This document shows positions 8,152-16,911 of a DNA stretch of 44,989 nucleotides, piece by piece. The DNA is taken from the NCBI RefSeq assembly GCF_002571225.1, contig NZ_NVEC01000047.1, forward strand, positions 1 to 44,989, read 5' to 3'. A program made the position numbers and the translations under genes. This DNA comes from Bacillus sp. AFS059628. Its GTDB lineage: Bacteria > Bacillota > Bacilli > Bacillales > Bacillaceae_G. The notes beneath the pieces were generated by a model, which saw only the letters and a list, made by a program, of their open reading frames with translations, was not told the DNA's origin and did no database searches. Positions within the stretch are counted from its first letter, which is position 1, and every line of letters starts with the position of its first letter.

Positions 8152-10717
8152 AGTCCAACCCTACCTTAACTAATTCTTGTGAACAGATGATTACATTCAC
8201 ACCGCTACTTACTTGCTCTTTTAACCATGCACTGCGCTTTGGCGGAGCAACTGTATTCGTGCGAAGAATAGATACTTTTGCACCAGGTACTTGCTCTGCA
8301 ACCTTCTGTAAACGAGGCTGAATGTCTCGTTCTTTCACTGTAGATCCTGTATCAGATACATAAATGATGGTTGGACGGCCTTCAGAGATTTCAGTTTGCA
8401 ATATTTCTTGTAACTTCTTCTCCTTCGGCTGTATACAATCCTCATCAAATCTGAATTCCTCGTTGGACCAAACCAATTCTTTTTCCGCGTTATCTAAGTG
8501 ATAGTTTGGATAGTGGTTCATATTATCTGGATACGAATTTCCTGTACGAATATAAGAGAGCCATAGCTTCCCAACATCTGGTGTACCTTTCGCCCCTTCA
8601 ATCGCCTTCTCAAAAGACCCTTTCATATGCTCATAAGCCTTTTTTTGTTCTTCCGACATCTCGACAAGAATCGTAGGTACATTAATTAACTCTACAGGAT
8701 TTGGCCAAACATCTTTTAAGCGTACATTAATGGTTGTATCCATTAAGAATTGAGTAAACACATATGGTGAAATACCAGGAACAACTTTTGTTTTATCTAG
8801 CATCCCTTGTGCACCACGTGAAGCAACGTTGGATACCACTTCACCGTCATGATAATACGTTCTCTCTATGTTTCCGTAGGTTTCATTCCATTCCATTAAA
8901 GAACTATATTCAAAGCCACTTTTCACCATCTTTTGTGGGAATAAACGCCATAAAGTATAGAATACGTCGCTCGCGCGCCCACCGAATAATGTACCTGTTC
9001 CAGCTACAACTTTCTTACAAACCTTTGCTAAACTTCCTAGTGCAGTTCCTTGTGCTGTTTCACTTTTTAATTCGTGGACTTCGTCACAAATTAAAGCATC
9101 AAAGAAGTGTTTCATTTTTCTACGAATATACTCAACAGTAGCTACCTTTCGATATGCTCGTCCTGATTGTTTCGCATCATATGGCTTCACACGATTCTCT
9201 AGCTCTAGTTGCTTTTGCAGCGGTTTATTTCCCTCTTTTATTGCTTGCACTAATTTATTTTCATATTTGGTCCAATCTTTAAAACTCGCATATTTCGTTT
9301 TTACTTTTGGACTCCAAATGTTTGAATTACAATCAGCACATACACTGTTTTTATTTGTTTTCGAATCTAAGTCACTTCCTGTGAAATCTTTATACTGGCA
9401 GACTTCTTTCTGATCACCATTAGCTTGTTGAACCATAATAGAAGACGTTTTTTTACGTAACTTAGCACCACAATCTGGACAGTAGTAGCCATTCTTATAA
9501 TATCTTTGCACCTCTTCCTTCGATTTCTTGGAAAGTACAATTTGTTTATAAGGTAATGGCATTTGTTTAATAGCATCCCCTCGCATCGTTGTAAAACTAA
9601 TGACAAAGAAGGTTGGTTTTTCTGGTTTTGGTCTTCCTGCCTGAATCCAAGATTGATGAATGCAAATTAAATCCTCTGTACGTTTAATCAGATGTACGTC
9701 TGCGTCTGGTATTAAGTGTCGTATTTCTTCTTTTGCCCACTTCTCAGTAAGAGTCGGTGGAACAAATACGCAGGTACGATACCCTTTTTTTCCGGTTAAA
9801 TGGAAATATCCATCTACTGTCGCTGTCATGATTGCGCTTTTTCCGGACGACATTTCCCCCTGTATAATGATTCCTTTTTGTACTTGTAATGCTTTTGCTG
9901 CACCTGTTGCTACATGTGCCTGTACAGGGAATAATGGTCTTTGGTACGTATCAAAATGAGATAATGCCTGTTCTTTCATCGGTTGATGTAAAGGCTCATC
10001 TAATTTCGTTACCTTATCAAGCATGACAGGCGAATATTCCAATAGGTATTCATTTAAATCTTGTATTTCATTGATTTTTTCACCTGTACCCTCTTTTGAA
10101 AATTGACATTTTCCAGAGCGAATCATTTCTGATAAAAACTCTTTACAATCCTTTTCTTTTAGTAAGACTTGTGCAATCGTTAGAGCAGAAAACTCATTCT
10201 TATCGAAATACACCTCTAACGGTTGTAATAACTTTCTAGTTAGCATCTCCTCGTATATTGGCTTCGCCCATTCTTCTAAGATTGGGAGACCGTATGGAGG
10301 AGCCATTAAGAAATCTCTTACTTGCATTTCTGGTGCTTCATCAATTGCAACAATATACTTTTCTTCTAATTCTCTAGAAAATGCAATAATTGCCTTCTTT
10401 TTATTTATTGTTTGCGTATTAATAAATTCAAACTGACCTTTTGAATTTACATTCACTTTTTTATCTACTATGTAATGTAATTCTTCTTTTTTTCCTTCTC
10501 CAAAATACAAGCGACTAGTTCCCATTGATATGGCAGCACGAAATGACTTTAATGTACTGTCATTCCCACCTAGTACTACAAATTGGATTTGATGATGACG
10601 ATTTACTGCCATTGCAAAACAAAAAGCTGTATGTGAGGCAGTTCCCGTCTCTAATTGCAACATCGCTGGTGTTTGTTCCTGATCAAATGTATCTTGTTGA
10701 ATCATTTCTTGTAACAT
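8152..10717 (-). CDS. SNF2/DEAH-type helicase, exon 1 (N-terminal 855 codons)
   Basis: ATP-dependent DNA translocase or helicase, plasmid type. A unique N-terminal domain of about 260 residues precedes Walker A (GEMSSGKSAIM, residues 287-297). The Walker B/DEAH box is ICDEVHELKS near residue 560, and motif III is AGTGTL. Two cysteine pairs (CPDCGAKL and CADCNSNI) in an insertion between motifs I and II should bind zinc. Helicase half 2 begins at EKKLQEILQ...PTIIYVSDTGS, and the exon ends at VGLD, in motif V, where the group II intron enters. Without splicing the frame would run into the intron and stop at 8132 after a few foreign residues (CATRSR), losing motif VI. Start ATG 10717 has AGGAGG upstream. 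Together with the DUF6094-type methylase nearby it belongs to a set often seen on large Firmicute plasmids. Confidence 0.85.
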
Positions 10718-10729
10718 AAGTTTCCCTCC

Positions 10730-10762
10730 TAAAATAAAAAACGCATCTTATTCGATACGTTT
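10730..10762 (-). terminator. Intrinsic terminator in front of the helicase
   Basis: A 9-bp stem with one G-T pair (10739-10747 with 10754-10762), loop GAATAA on the minus strand, is followed by TTTATTTT. It lies just upstream of the helicase ribosome binding site, so transcription from the methylase unit is cut or attenuated here. Confidence 0.6.
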
Positions 10763-10788
10763 CATGTCCTACTCATTCAATTTATTGG

Positions 10789-11016
10789 CTAAAAATCTAT
10801 AAACTGTTTCCACTCTGGTAATGACTGTTCAGCCGCATGTAGCATATCACCTGCACCTTGAAAGACAGAGAATTGCTCTAATACTTCCAAATATGTACCT
10901 GCAACTAATTGAGAAGCACATAAACAAATGACTGTAAGTACAATAGCAATACGAAACATACGATTACTAAATTCCCATACGATAAATAATGCTCCTATTC
11001 CTAATAGTACAGACAT
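10789..11016 (-). CDS. Small membrane protein, 75 aa
   Basis: Two hydrophobic segments (MSVLLGIGALFIVWEF and FRIAIVLTVICLCASQLVAGTYL) are followed by a short amphipathic tail with EVLEQFSVF and HAAEQSLPEWKQF. ATG 11016 has AGGAAAGAAGG upstream, and the gene starts 15 nt after the stop of the methyltransferase, so the two are co-transcribed. The family is unknown. The size and two-helix hairpin are like small accessory membrane proteins of conjugation regions, but there is no motif to prove it. Confidence 0.6.
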   Translation of the reverse strand: MSVLLGIGALFIVWEFSNRMFRIAIVLTVICLCASQLVAGTYLEVLEQFSVFQGAGDMLHAAEQSLPEWKQFIDF

Positions 11017-11031
11017 AGCCTTCTTCCTTTC

Positions 11032-12123
11032 CTAGACAAGTTCTTTGACTACACCAGTTGGTGTTGCAATGATAAATTTAGCGCGACGTTTTTGTAAAAC
11101 AACTTCTTTCGTTGTTTTTTCCAATTGCTCAAATGAATGTTCATAATACACATTTTCAGATCCACGAACTGCATGGAGTGTATCACCTTCACCAAGCAAA
11201 CCATCTGCCACACCTGTTATCAGCAATAGTCCTAATTGTCCGGAAGCAATCGGCATCTTTGCTCTTTCAGCAGCTGTTTTCTCACCTTGAAGTGAGTAGC
11301 CATTCCCTCTATTTAAACGCTTCTTTAATGATGCGATTCCCTCTGATTTGCCTATACCTTTATAAGCATCTTTATAATCCACGCGAGATGTGAAAATTAA
11401 TTTATTTCGATGTCGCAATTCAGGTATAACCCAACTTTTATGAGTCACCATTTCTGCTAATTTATTCACATGTTTTCTTACGAAAGCAAGATCGGACATA
11501 TTTTCACAAAAATTAGCAAATCTATCATTGAAATATGTATCTTTTTTCGTAGCTGCACGCTTACGGCCGATAAAAACACATTGCTTAAATTGCTCAAATT
11601 CGTCATTTTCATCACCAAAACGCATTAATCCTATTTCCTCGTAATTCTTTGCTAAGTAATAACTGATATCGTCTCTAGCGAATCTGTCGTATGGAATGAC
11701 ATACACCATAATTCCACCTTCTTGTAAATAAAGATGAGCACGCTTTAGGAAATTGAACTCCATTTTCTCTGATTTTGTATTTTCTGTACGAAGCTCCGTA
11801 TTATAAGGAGGATTTAAAAAAATAAGCGGAAAGTAGTCATGACTAATCATCATGCTTTCAAAACTTGAGCGTACCACTACATCTAATTGCTCTTTTGCTT
11901 TGCCATATCGATTTGCATCCAGCTCTACGCCATACGTATGAAACTGGATTCCCGCCTGCTTCATTTCATCTGCAAAACTTCGTAAAATTGTCCCTTCTCC
12001 ACAGCATGGATCAAAGCAAGCATAAGCTCGCTCTGATTCCATTTGTAATAGTTGTACTAAGTGTTTCCCTTCTGTTAGTGGTGTTGGATAAAATCCCGCC
12101 GCTAAATCATTTCCTAAACGCAT
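11032..12123 (-). CDS. DUF6094-type SAM-dependent DNA methyltransferase, about 363 aa
   Basis: The SAM-binding motif I is FDPCCGEGTIL (residues 37-47 from the chosen start), the acidic motif II is YGVELDANRYGKAKEQL, and the catalytic motif IV is LIFLNPPYN, the NPPY of N6-adenine methylases. The N-terminus GFYPTP is also typical of this group. A C-terminal domain of about 150 residues lacks known motifs. I chose ATG 12123, with GGAGGT 7 nt upstream; a TTG at 12138 is in frame but overlaps that site. No restriction nuclease is seen nearby, so it is more likely a solitary plasmid methylase protecting the replicon or part of a transfer module. It is followed by a 75-aa membrane protein in the same operon. 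Confidence 0.85.
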   Translation of the reverse strand: MRLGNDLAAGFYPTPLTEGKHLVQLLQMESERAYACFDPCCGEGTILRSFADEMKQAGIQFHTYGVELDANRYGKAKEQLDVVVRSSFESMMISHDYFPLIFLNPPYNTELRTENTKSEKMEFNFLKRAHLYLQEGGIMVYVIPYDRFARDDISYYLAKNYEEIGLMRFGDENDEFEQFKQCVFIGRKRAATKKDTYFNDRFANFCENMSDLAFVRKHVNKLAEMVTHKSWVIPELRHRNKLIFTSRVDYKDAYKGIGKSEGIASLKKRLNRGNGYSLQGEKTAAERAKMPIASGQLGLLLITGVADGLLGEGDTLHAVRGSENVYYEHSFEQLEKTTKEVVLQKRRAKFIIATPTGVVKELV

Positions 12124-12154
12124 AATCGTTACCTCCAAGTTCTTTTTTTACAAT

Positions 12155-12200
12155 AAAAAAAGGAAGATCCAAGTAAATACATCACTTAGTTCTTCCTTTT
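12155..12200 (-). terminator. Intrinsic terminator between two small operons
   Basis: AAAAGGAAGA (complement of 12191-12200) pairs with TCTTCCTTTT (complement of the 12157-12166 region) around a 24-nt loop and runs into TTTTTTT on the minus strand. It separates the 47-aa and 150-aa genes from the methyltransferase. Confidence 0.75.
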
Positions 12201-12226
12201 ACCCTCTATACACTACCTCGACTTTA

Positions 12227-12364
12227 TTAAAACGGTAGTAAATCATCTGTAATCTCCGATAGCTCATCCAAACCAGCGAATATATCATCCGGCTCTTGGG
12301 ATTGCTCGTTTGTTTCCTGCTCTTTTGGATCGTCTAATATTGTCCAAATGTTATCCTTTTTCAT
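12227..12364 (-). CDS. Small acidic protein, about 45 aa
   Basis: This frame runs from ATG 12364 (or ATG 12370) to TAA 12227. GAGGG lies 8 nt before the inner ATG. The product begins MKKDNIWTILDDPKEQE and ends ELSEITDDLLPF, strongly acidic and without a membrane segment. It begins shortly after the stop of the 150-aa gene, with an almost identical leader (GAGG..ATATGAA.ATGAAAAA.GAT) in front of both genes, so the two start regions may be duplicates. Conserved-looking leader and codon use support it as a real gene. The function is unknown. Confidence 0.55.
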   Translation of the reverse strand: MKKDNIWTILDDPKEQETNEQSQEPDDIFAGLDELSEITDDLLPF

Positions 12365-12385
12365 CTTCATATCCCTCTATCTTTC

Positions 12386-12799
12386 TTATTTTTCAGTTTC
12401 ATAAACCACTTCTTCATAATCGAAGAAAAAATCTTTCAGCTTACGCATGATTTTACGAAACTTTGGTTCAGCTACGATCTTAGTACCACTATAAAAACTT
12501 CGTTGCCCAACAAAGCGCCATAAGATGACATAGCCTACCTTCATTTCCTGTATTCCTTCAATATATAATGCGATTTCTTGAATGGCTTCTTTTTCATTAA
12601 GAACATGTGGCTTGAAATATTGAAATTTACCATCTGGTAATATAATTTCTGCTTCAAAACACCCTCTCATTTGATTTACTCTTGCTCTGGATTCAGATGA
12701 CATGGCTGGTGCAGCATATGACTTCTGATTTTTTTCCATTCGTGTTTTATGTTCCTCTACTGTTGGTACTAGTCGTAAGTGTCTACAATCTTTTTTCAT
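12386..12799 (-). CDS. Unknown soluble protein, about 137 aa
   Basis: ATG 12799 has GGAG 8 nt upstream; a longer reading to ATG 12838 would include that site in its coding part and is less likely. The product starts MKKDCRHLRLVPTVEE and is basic. It has a compact domain (FEAEIILPDGKFQYF, EKEAIQEIALYIEGIQ, VGYVILWRFVGQRSFYSGT) followed by a Lys/Phe-rich end. No catalytic motif is seen. It is the first gene of a short unit that ends at the terminator near 12155-12200, and it lies just downstream of a long hairpin (12870-12949) that may attenuate it. Confidence 0.6.
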   Translation of the reverse strand: MKKDCRHLRLVPTVEEHKTRMEKNQKSYAAPAMSSESRARVNQMRGCFEAEIILPDGKFQYFKPHVLNEKEAIQEIALYIEGIQEMKVGYVILWRFVGQRSFYSGTKIVAEPKFRKIMRKLKDFFFDYEEVVYETEK

Positions 12800-12869
12800 T
12801 TTCATATCTCCTCTATTTTGTAATTTGTTATGATTCATAACCCTGCCTGCAAACTTGAAAACAACACAA

Positions 12870-12949
12870 AAAGGGCTTCTTCAAGTCGATTAATAATGTG
12901 CATAGCAAAATAAGCTATATATACACTAATCGGCTCAAAGAAGCCCTTT
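12870..12949 (-). terminator. Long hairpin, probable terminator or attenuator
   Basis: AAAGGGCTTCTT (12870-12881) pairs with AAGAAGCCCTTT (12938-12949), an inner CGATTA/TAATCG stem continues it, and ATAGC/GCTAT closes the apex. On the minus strand the stem ends in CCCTTTTTGTG, a proper terminator tail. It sits about 70 nt before the 12386-12799 gene, so it could attenuate that operon or end a short non-coding RNA. Confidence 0.6.
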
Positions 12950-13091
12950 CACAAATAAAACAAGACGCAACTTGCTTCTACAACTCAACCACAACACAAA
13001 AAGGTGTGGGAATAAACGGAATCAAATAAACTAACAATATACCTATATATTACATAACAACATTATAGATTTCAAGAATTATTAATTAAAA

Positions 13092-13171
13092 TTAACGCAT
13101 TATCCAAAAGAATCCTTATTCCTCAGACTTGTGAAGGACAATAGTCACAAGGTATTTGAGTAATGCGTTAA
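13092..13171. repeat. Nested inverted repeat related to the element at 24849-24932
   Basis: TTAACGCATTA (13092-13102) pairs with TAATGCGTTAA (13161-13171); inside, CTTGTGA (13128-13134) pairs with TCACAAG (13145-13151). The first 65 nt align without large gaps to 24849-24915 (shared blocks ATCC-AAAGAAT, TTCCTC, TGTGAAGG, GGTA). Confidence 0.7.
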
Positions 13172-13202
13172 AGTTTAATAAACTACTATCAAATGTTTTA
13201 CA

Positions 13203-13300
13203 CTTTCAATTCATGCACCTACTAGAGGCGTGACGCCATACAATTCCTTTAAAAGTGGAGCGCTAACGATCTCAATTCACACACCTATAAGAGGTACGAC
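13203..13300. CRISPR. Relic of a CRISPR array: two degenerate type I-C-like repeats and one 34-nt spacer
   Basis: Two 32-nt units (13203-13234 and 13269-13300) share TCAATTCA, CACCTA, AGAGG and a terminal GAC, and are separated by 34 nt. Both resemble the complement of the type I-C repeat class (a GTCGCACTC... start and ...GGATTGAAAT end on the other strand). Repeat length and spacer length both fit type I-C arrays. The units differ from each other at several positions, and neither a third unit nor cas genes are visible, so this is at most a decayed remnant. Confidence 0.5.
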
Positions 13301-13345
13301 TTGGAAGGTCAAAGTAGACAAGACCTTCACATTACAATTACAGTA

Positions 13346-13855
13346 TTAGCTCTTGGGCCATAGCTCTTCCATCCGCTTTGTTACCCGGACTTTGTGCTGC
13401 TGCCATCGAGCGGCGGGAAGTTGCATATCAACCTTTACACGTGTGTCCTTGTAGAAAGGCACATCAGCACAACCGACTTCGACTACAACCTCCTCGGTAT
13501 CAGATAATTGATGGACTTCGAATGCCAGTTCACCCAGAGGATCAGTACTTGACAGTATGATCAGCTTTTCTGGCACTTTCAGTAAAATTTCCGCGTCACT
13601 TTCAGGGTCAATGTAACGAAACTCCGGTAATGTAGCGAATGCGCTAGGAATAACCTCTCTTCCTTCATCCGAAAGGGATAATGTAAGTGTCCTGGTTTCC
13701 GGATCGTATTTTCTAGTACGAACATCGACTATGTAGTGTAGCGCTCTAGTAGCTGTATTCGATAAACGAACGACTAGCTCAATATTTTCGTCTGTTCGCT
13801 TGGCTGATTTGATTGAAGCCTTTAGGGCGTCTGGATAGATATTGTTATCAGTCAT
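13346..13855 (-). CDS. Unknown 169-aa protein, third gene of the protease operon
   Basis: This is a soluble, beta-rich-looking protein. Notable stretches are IELVVRLSNTATRALHYIVD, RTLTLSLSDEGREVIP and LAFEVHQLSDTEEVVVEVG. There are no membrane segments, no signal peptide and no cysteine cluster. Its ATG overlaps the stop of the HExxH protease by one nt (ATG 13855, stop 13855), and GGAGGGGC lies upstream, so translation is coupled. GC content is clearly higher than in the plasmid genes to the left, as in the other two genes of the operon, which suggests joint transfer. The role is unknown; a regulator, inhibitor or carrier of the protease is plausible from the coupling alone. Confidence 0.7.
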   Translation of the reverse strand: MTDNNIYPDALKASIKSAKRTDENIELVVRLSNTATRALHYIVDVRTRKYDPETRTLTLSLSDEGREVIPSAFATLPEFRYIDPESDAEILLKVPEKLIILSSTDPLGELAFEVHQLSDTEEVVVEVGCADVPFYKDTRVKVDMQLPAARWQQHKVRVTKRMEELWPKS

Positions 13856-15333
13856 TATGCCCCTCCTTTAATATTTTCCTCATTGTCCAAAATAACTTTA
13901 ACTGACGTAATATCGCTAAACTGATCTTTAAGCCGTTGACGAAAACGCTTTCTGTTACTTGCTGATTGCAGCAAGACGGTGTCACAAAACTCCAGTTCCT
14001 TGGCCACTTGTTCCGCTGATAAGGATGCCCAAACCATATTAATTGGAACCTCCGGAATCCAAGACTCCAGTGCACGATTGAACTCGCGCCCAATAGTCTG
14101 TTCGTTGGCACCATCAAAGAAAAGAGTCAACAAATCATGATAAATTCGGACAGGAGCAACTAATGACCATTGAATATAGTCACTAGGCCATGCGAGCTCA
14201 CTCAGGAGTGCAATTAGCTCTTGAGATATATCATCACTGTTGTCCGAAACCTGCTGATTCAGCCAGTATATGTTTGTACGGTGTAGAGCTTCTAAGCGAG
14301 ACTTCGACTGTGCCCGGTCCGTATGATTACGTACAAATACCGTACCTAAATCAAAATCCTTGAACTGATGACTGGACCTTTCGATCATTATCTTCCAGAA
14401 CTCCAGCAAAGGATCTATGTAACCCTCCAACAATATTTCAGAAATGTTTGGATGGCCTGCCATGATAGTACAAACCTGCGGTGAAAACGCGTAGTAGTCA
14501 TAAAAAAACTTCTCGAAAAACGCATACCCGACCTCCGTGTTACGTACGAAATGGTCTCGTATGAATCTGAGGTACTGAACTTGCGGAGAGGTCAATGACT
14601 TTGAAGCAACGGTCGCGATAATACAGCAGCCTCCGCCTCCGCCAATCCATGTACCACCGCATCCTGTAGATCCACAGTAAATCTTAGGGTCTCGAAGCTC
14701 CGGTGTTACTCCATTACGTTTTGCGATTTGCGTCCGCAATTCGTTCTCGTCAACGATTGCTGCTTCTTCCTCCGGGGATGACGGTTTACATTCAAAAGTC
14801 GTTTGCTTAACTTTGTTGTTAACGATCCGAAAAGCGTGGGAAAATTCATGATAAAGTACGACCGGATTTGAAATTGGTAAATCTGTAACGCCATTTGTTC
14901 CGGCACGTGCGACACAAATATCCTGCTTTATGTCGTAGATAATTAGGCAGTCTTTAGTTGGATTCAGATTTGCCCCATCCCAGTTACTGTTTGATGGTGG
15001 TAATGCAAATGCGTTATTCTGGATTGGAGTTCCATTCTTGAGAGTAAATCCGGGTAACGCCGGAATTACAACGATGTCCACATTTCCCGGTCCTTTTCCA
15101 TCTTTGCCATAGTTAGGAGTAAATACTTTATTCACTAATTCATCAAGGCGCACCTGAGGTGCTCCATCCATTTCCATTGATCGTTTGTAGGTCACCTGTT
15201 GTTTGCCATTGACCGGATCGTTTAGACCGAGTCCGACGTCGTTGGCTATGATAGCGAGGTCGACAAAACCCTGATTGGTATCAAATTCATTTGAACCGAT
15301 TCCCTTTGCGTCTTTTAAAATGAACATAGCCAT
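13855..15333 (-). CDS. Zinc metalloprotease-like protein with CFI-box C-terminal domain, 492 aa
   Basis: The N-terminal half carries HEFSH (residues 162-166), an HExxH zinc site, preceded by the usual hydrophobic run (NPVVLYHEFSHAF). It is followed about 30 residues later by EEEAAIVDENELR, the acidic segment that in M91-like peptidases supplies the third ligand and the ENxxR anchor. A Gly/Cys-rich linker (CGSTGCGGTW, GGGGGCCIIAT, residues 220-241) leads into a CFI-box domain, a C-terminal module found on many bacterial surface or secreted proteins. The last 200 residues are helical. No signal peptide is visible. It is the middle gene of a three-gene operon; its ribosome binding site is formed by the end of the upstream gene. 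Protease activity is inferred from motifs only. Confidence 0.75.
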   Translation of the reverse strand: MAMFILKDAKGIGSNEFDTNQGFVDLAIIANDVGLGLNDPVNGKQQVTYKRSMEMDGAPQVRLDELVNKVFTPNYGKDGKGPGNVDIVVIPALPGFTLKNGTPIQNNAFALPPSNSNWDGANLNPTKDCLIIYDIKQDICVARAGTNGVTDLPISNPVVLYHEFSHAFRIVNNKVKQTTFECKPSSPEEEAAIVDENELRTQIAKRNGVTPELRDPKIYCGSTGCGGTWIGGGGGCCIIATVASKSLTSPQVQYLRFIRDHFVRNTEVGYAFFEKFFYDYYAFSPQVCTIMAGHPNISEILLEGYIDPLLEFWKIMIERSSHQFKDFDLGTVFVRNHTDRAQSKSRLEALHRTNIYWLNQQVSDNSDDISQELIALLSELAWPSDYIQWSLVAPVRIYHDLLTLFFDGANEQTIGREFNRALESWIPEVPINMVWASLSAEQVAKELEFCDTVLLQSASNRKRFRQRLKDQFSDITSVKVILDNEENIKGGA

Positions 15334-15337
15334 AGCA

Positions 15338-15934
15338 TTACCTCACTTGATCCGGTCTTTGTGGTTTCGGCAATGGTTTCCAATCCTGACCCTCTAGCTT
15401 ACGCTCCCGATAAATCGGGGTCTCACAAACCTCTGGGCATTCTTCCTCTGGAATTGGTTTAGGTGGACAGCATTGTTCAATTTTCTTATTCAGTTCGTGA
15501 TGACGGTCGTAATCAACTGCTTCACTGCTATGAATGCGTTCAGTGATGCCTTCAATACGTACAACTGATTCGAGCCCCTTCTCGCTCATCTGTAACTGGT
15601 GACTCAACTTGCGCATGATGTTGCAAAGAATTTTGTTATTATTTACTAGTTCGCAGATAATTGTGTCGTTCTGCTGGCGGTTATAGTCAAGTAATTCCAA
15701 AGAAGCATGTTGTACCTGTAGCATTGCGAAAAGCCCCTGGGATAAGCTTGCAAATCCCACATCCAATTTATTGTCAATTTGCAATAATTGGCCATTTGTC
15801 TGGTTTAGTTCCTTACGTATGTCTTGAGAAACTACCAAGTTTTCTGACGTATTTTTGGCTATGTTGGCAGTATTTGTGGCAATTAGATTTAGTCTCGAAT
15901 TTATTTGATCGGCAACATCTTTAATTGATGGCAT
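15338..15934 (-). CDS. Coiled-coil protein with Pro/Cys-rich tail, 198 aa
   Basis: First gene of the protease operon, with AAGGAGGATTTGT before ATG 15934. The sequence is a long helical, heptad-like region from residue 5 to about 145 (INSRLNLIATNTANIAKNTS, LLQIDNKLDVGFASLSQGL, NKILCNIMRKLSHQLQ). The tail is KIEQCCPPKPIPEEECPEVC, then KPLPKPQRPDQVR. The tail is proline-rich with four cysteines, suggesting a metal site or disulfides. No transmembrane helix is seen. A coiled-coil scaffold for the downstream protease is the simplest reading; the family is not recognised. Confidence 0.75.
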   Translation of the reverse strand: MPSIKDVADQINSRLNLIATNTANIAKNTSENLVVSQDIRKELNQTNGQLLQIDNKLDVGFASLSQGLFAMLQVQHASLELLDYNRQQNDTIICELVNNNKILCNIMRKLSHQLQMSEKGLESVVRIEGITERIHSSEAVDYDRHHELNKKIEQCCPPKPIPEEECPEVCETPIYRERKLEGQDWKPLPKPQRPDQVR

Positions 15935-16737
15935 ACAAATCCTCCTTAAATACTATTCTACAAATTTGCAGTTAGATATATAAACCTCAAAACACATTTT
16001 TCCCTTTTCAGGTTATATTATACATACATTTGTAATTATTTTCCTTTCAGAGAGGCGTACACACTTGATAAATATCAGTTTATATAATTATATAAAAACA
16101 CTACCAAATCACAAAAAAGGAAGCTCCTTTCCCCTGTCGAGTTATTGTAGAAAGAAGGAGATACCCTAAGACTAGATACTCTTATATTAACAGCCTTAGT
16201 TTCACTTGAACACACAGTATGTCTAATTATTCAGATAATAATTAAATTATATATAATAATTAAATGATAAAACAAGAACTAAACTCGCTTGCTAAAGAGA
16301 AGCAGAATAAGGTTCTTGGGAATAAATCCTATTTTGAAGCAGTGGCAAAGATAATTGAATAAAATATTTTAATTCTATTAGAACAGAGGAGATCTCTACA
16401 ACTAATTCAGAAATAACAAACTTATGATTGATTAATTCTACATACGCTTCCATAAATAATGGATTTTTTTCTATACAAGCAGCTGTTGGTTTGAAAGAAA
16501 GTTCAAATAAAAGCAACCTCACAGCCGCTAAGAATTTGATATATGGTCAGCTGTTATTTTTAATAAAGTTTGATCAAAATGATACTAATAAACCGGATAA
16601 ATGAATAGAAAGAAAAATCGTGTATTGAAAAAAGTTTAATCAAAACACGATTTTAATAATTCAATTGAATCATTTTTTATAAAAAAATTTAATTATTTTC
16701 TAATGCATTGCTCCATAATTACCTAATTAATGTTTAA
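15935..16737. other. AT-rich gene-free stretch, 0.8 kb
   Basis: I see no supportable gene. A 76-codon open frame at 16292-16522 (minus) lacks a ribosome binding site. A TATAAT-like box near 16018-16023 (minus strand) could be the -10 of the protease operon, but no good -35 accompanies it. Confidence 0.5.
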
Positions 16738-16911
16738 TTAATCCATATCTCTACAGGTTGTACCTAAAGATTCCCAATGACCATTACGACATTTCTTATT
16801 CTTACCATTGATACAAATTATGACCCCATCTGGATAAAAGTCCTCACCATATTTACACATTACACCTCGTTCGACGCTCTGTTTGTTGGTACCTTCCGTT
16901 TGATTGTTCAT
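16738..16911 (-). CDS. Small four-cysteine protein, 57 aa (DUF1496-like pattern)
   Basis: A complete frame from ATG 16911 to TAA 16738, with a perfect GGGAGGTGA 7 nt upstream of the ATG. The product runs MNNQTEGTNKQSVERGVMCK, then YGEDFYPDGVIICINGKNKK, then CRNGHWESLGTTC. The spacing C..Y..G...G..ICINGK...C.NG.W resembles small DUF1496-type proteins, which carry a single Cys-rich fold. The four cysteines could form disulfides or bind a metal. It stands alone with more than 500 nt without genes on both sides. The function is unknown. Confidence 0.7.
   Translation of the reverse strand: MNNQTEGTNKQSVERGVMCKYGEDFYPDGVIICINGKNKKCRNGHWESLGTTCRDMD

Larger units (their letters stand above)
12800..13345. 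other. Gene-free region with structured RNA-like and CRISPR-like elements
   Basis: No coding frame is supported. The stretch holds a long hairpin (12870-12949), a cruciform-like repeat (13092-13171), two degenerate CRISPR-type repeats (13203-13300), and a smaller GAAGGTC/GACCTTC hairpin at about 13304-13329. Confidence 0.65.

Noticed and set aside
13848-14117. 89-codon minus-strand frame inside the protease gene
   Set aside because: It is a shadow frame of the 492-aa CDS with no start context of its own.
16292-16522. 76-codon minus-strand open frame
   Set aside because: It has no ribosome binding site and an atypical start (GTG within AT-rich DNA), and I recognise nothing in the translation.
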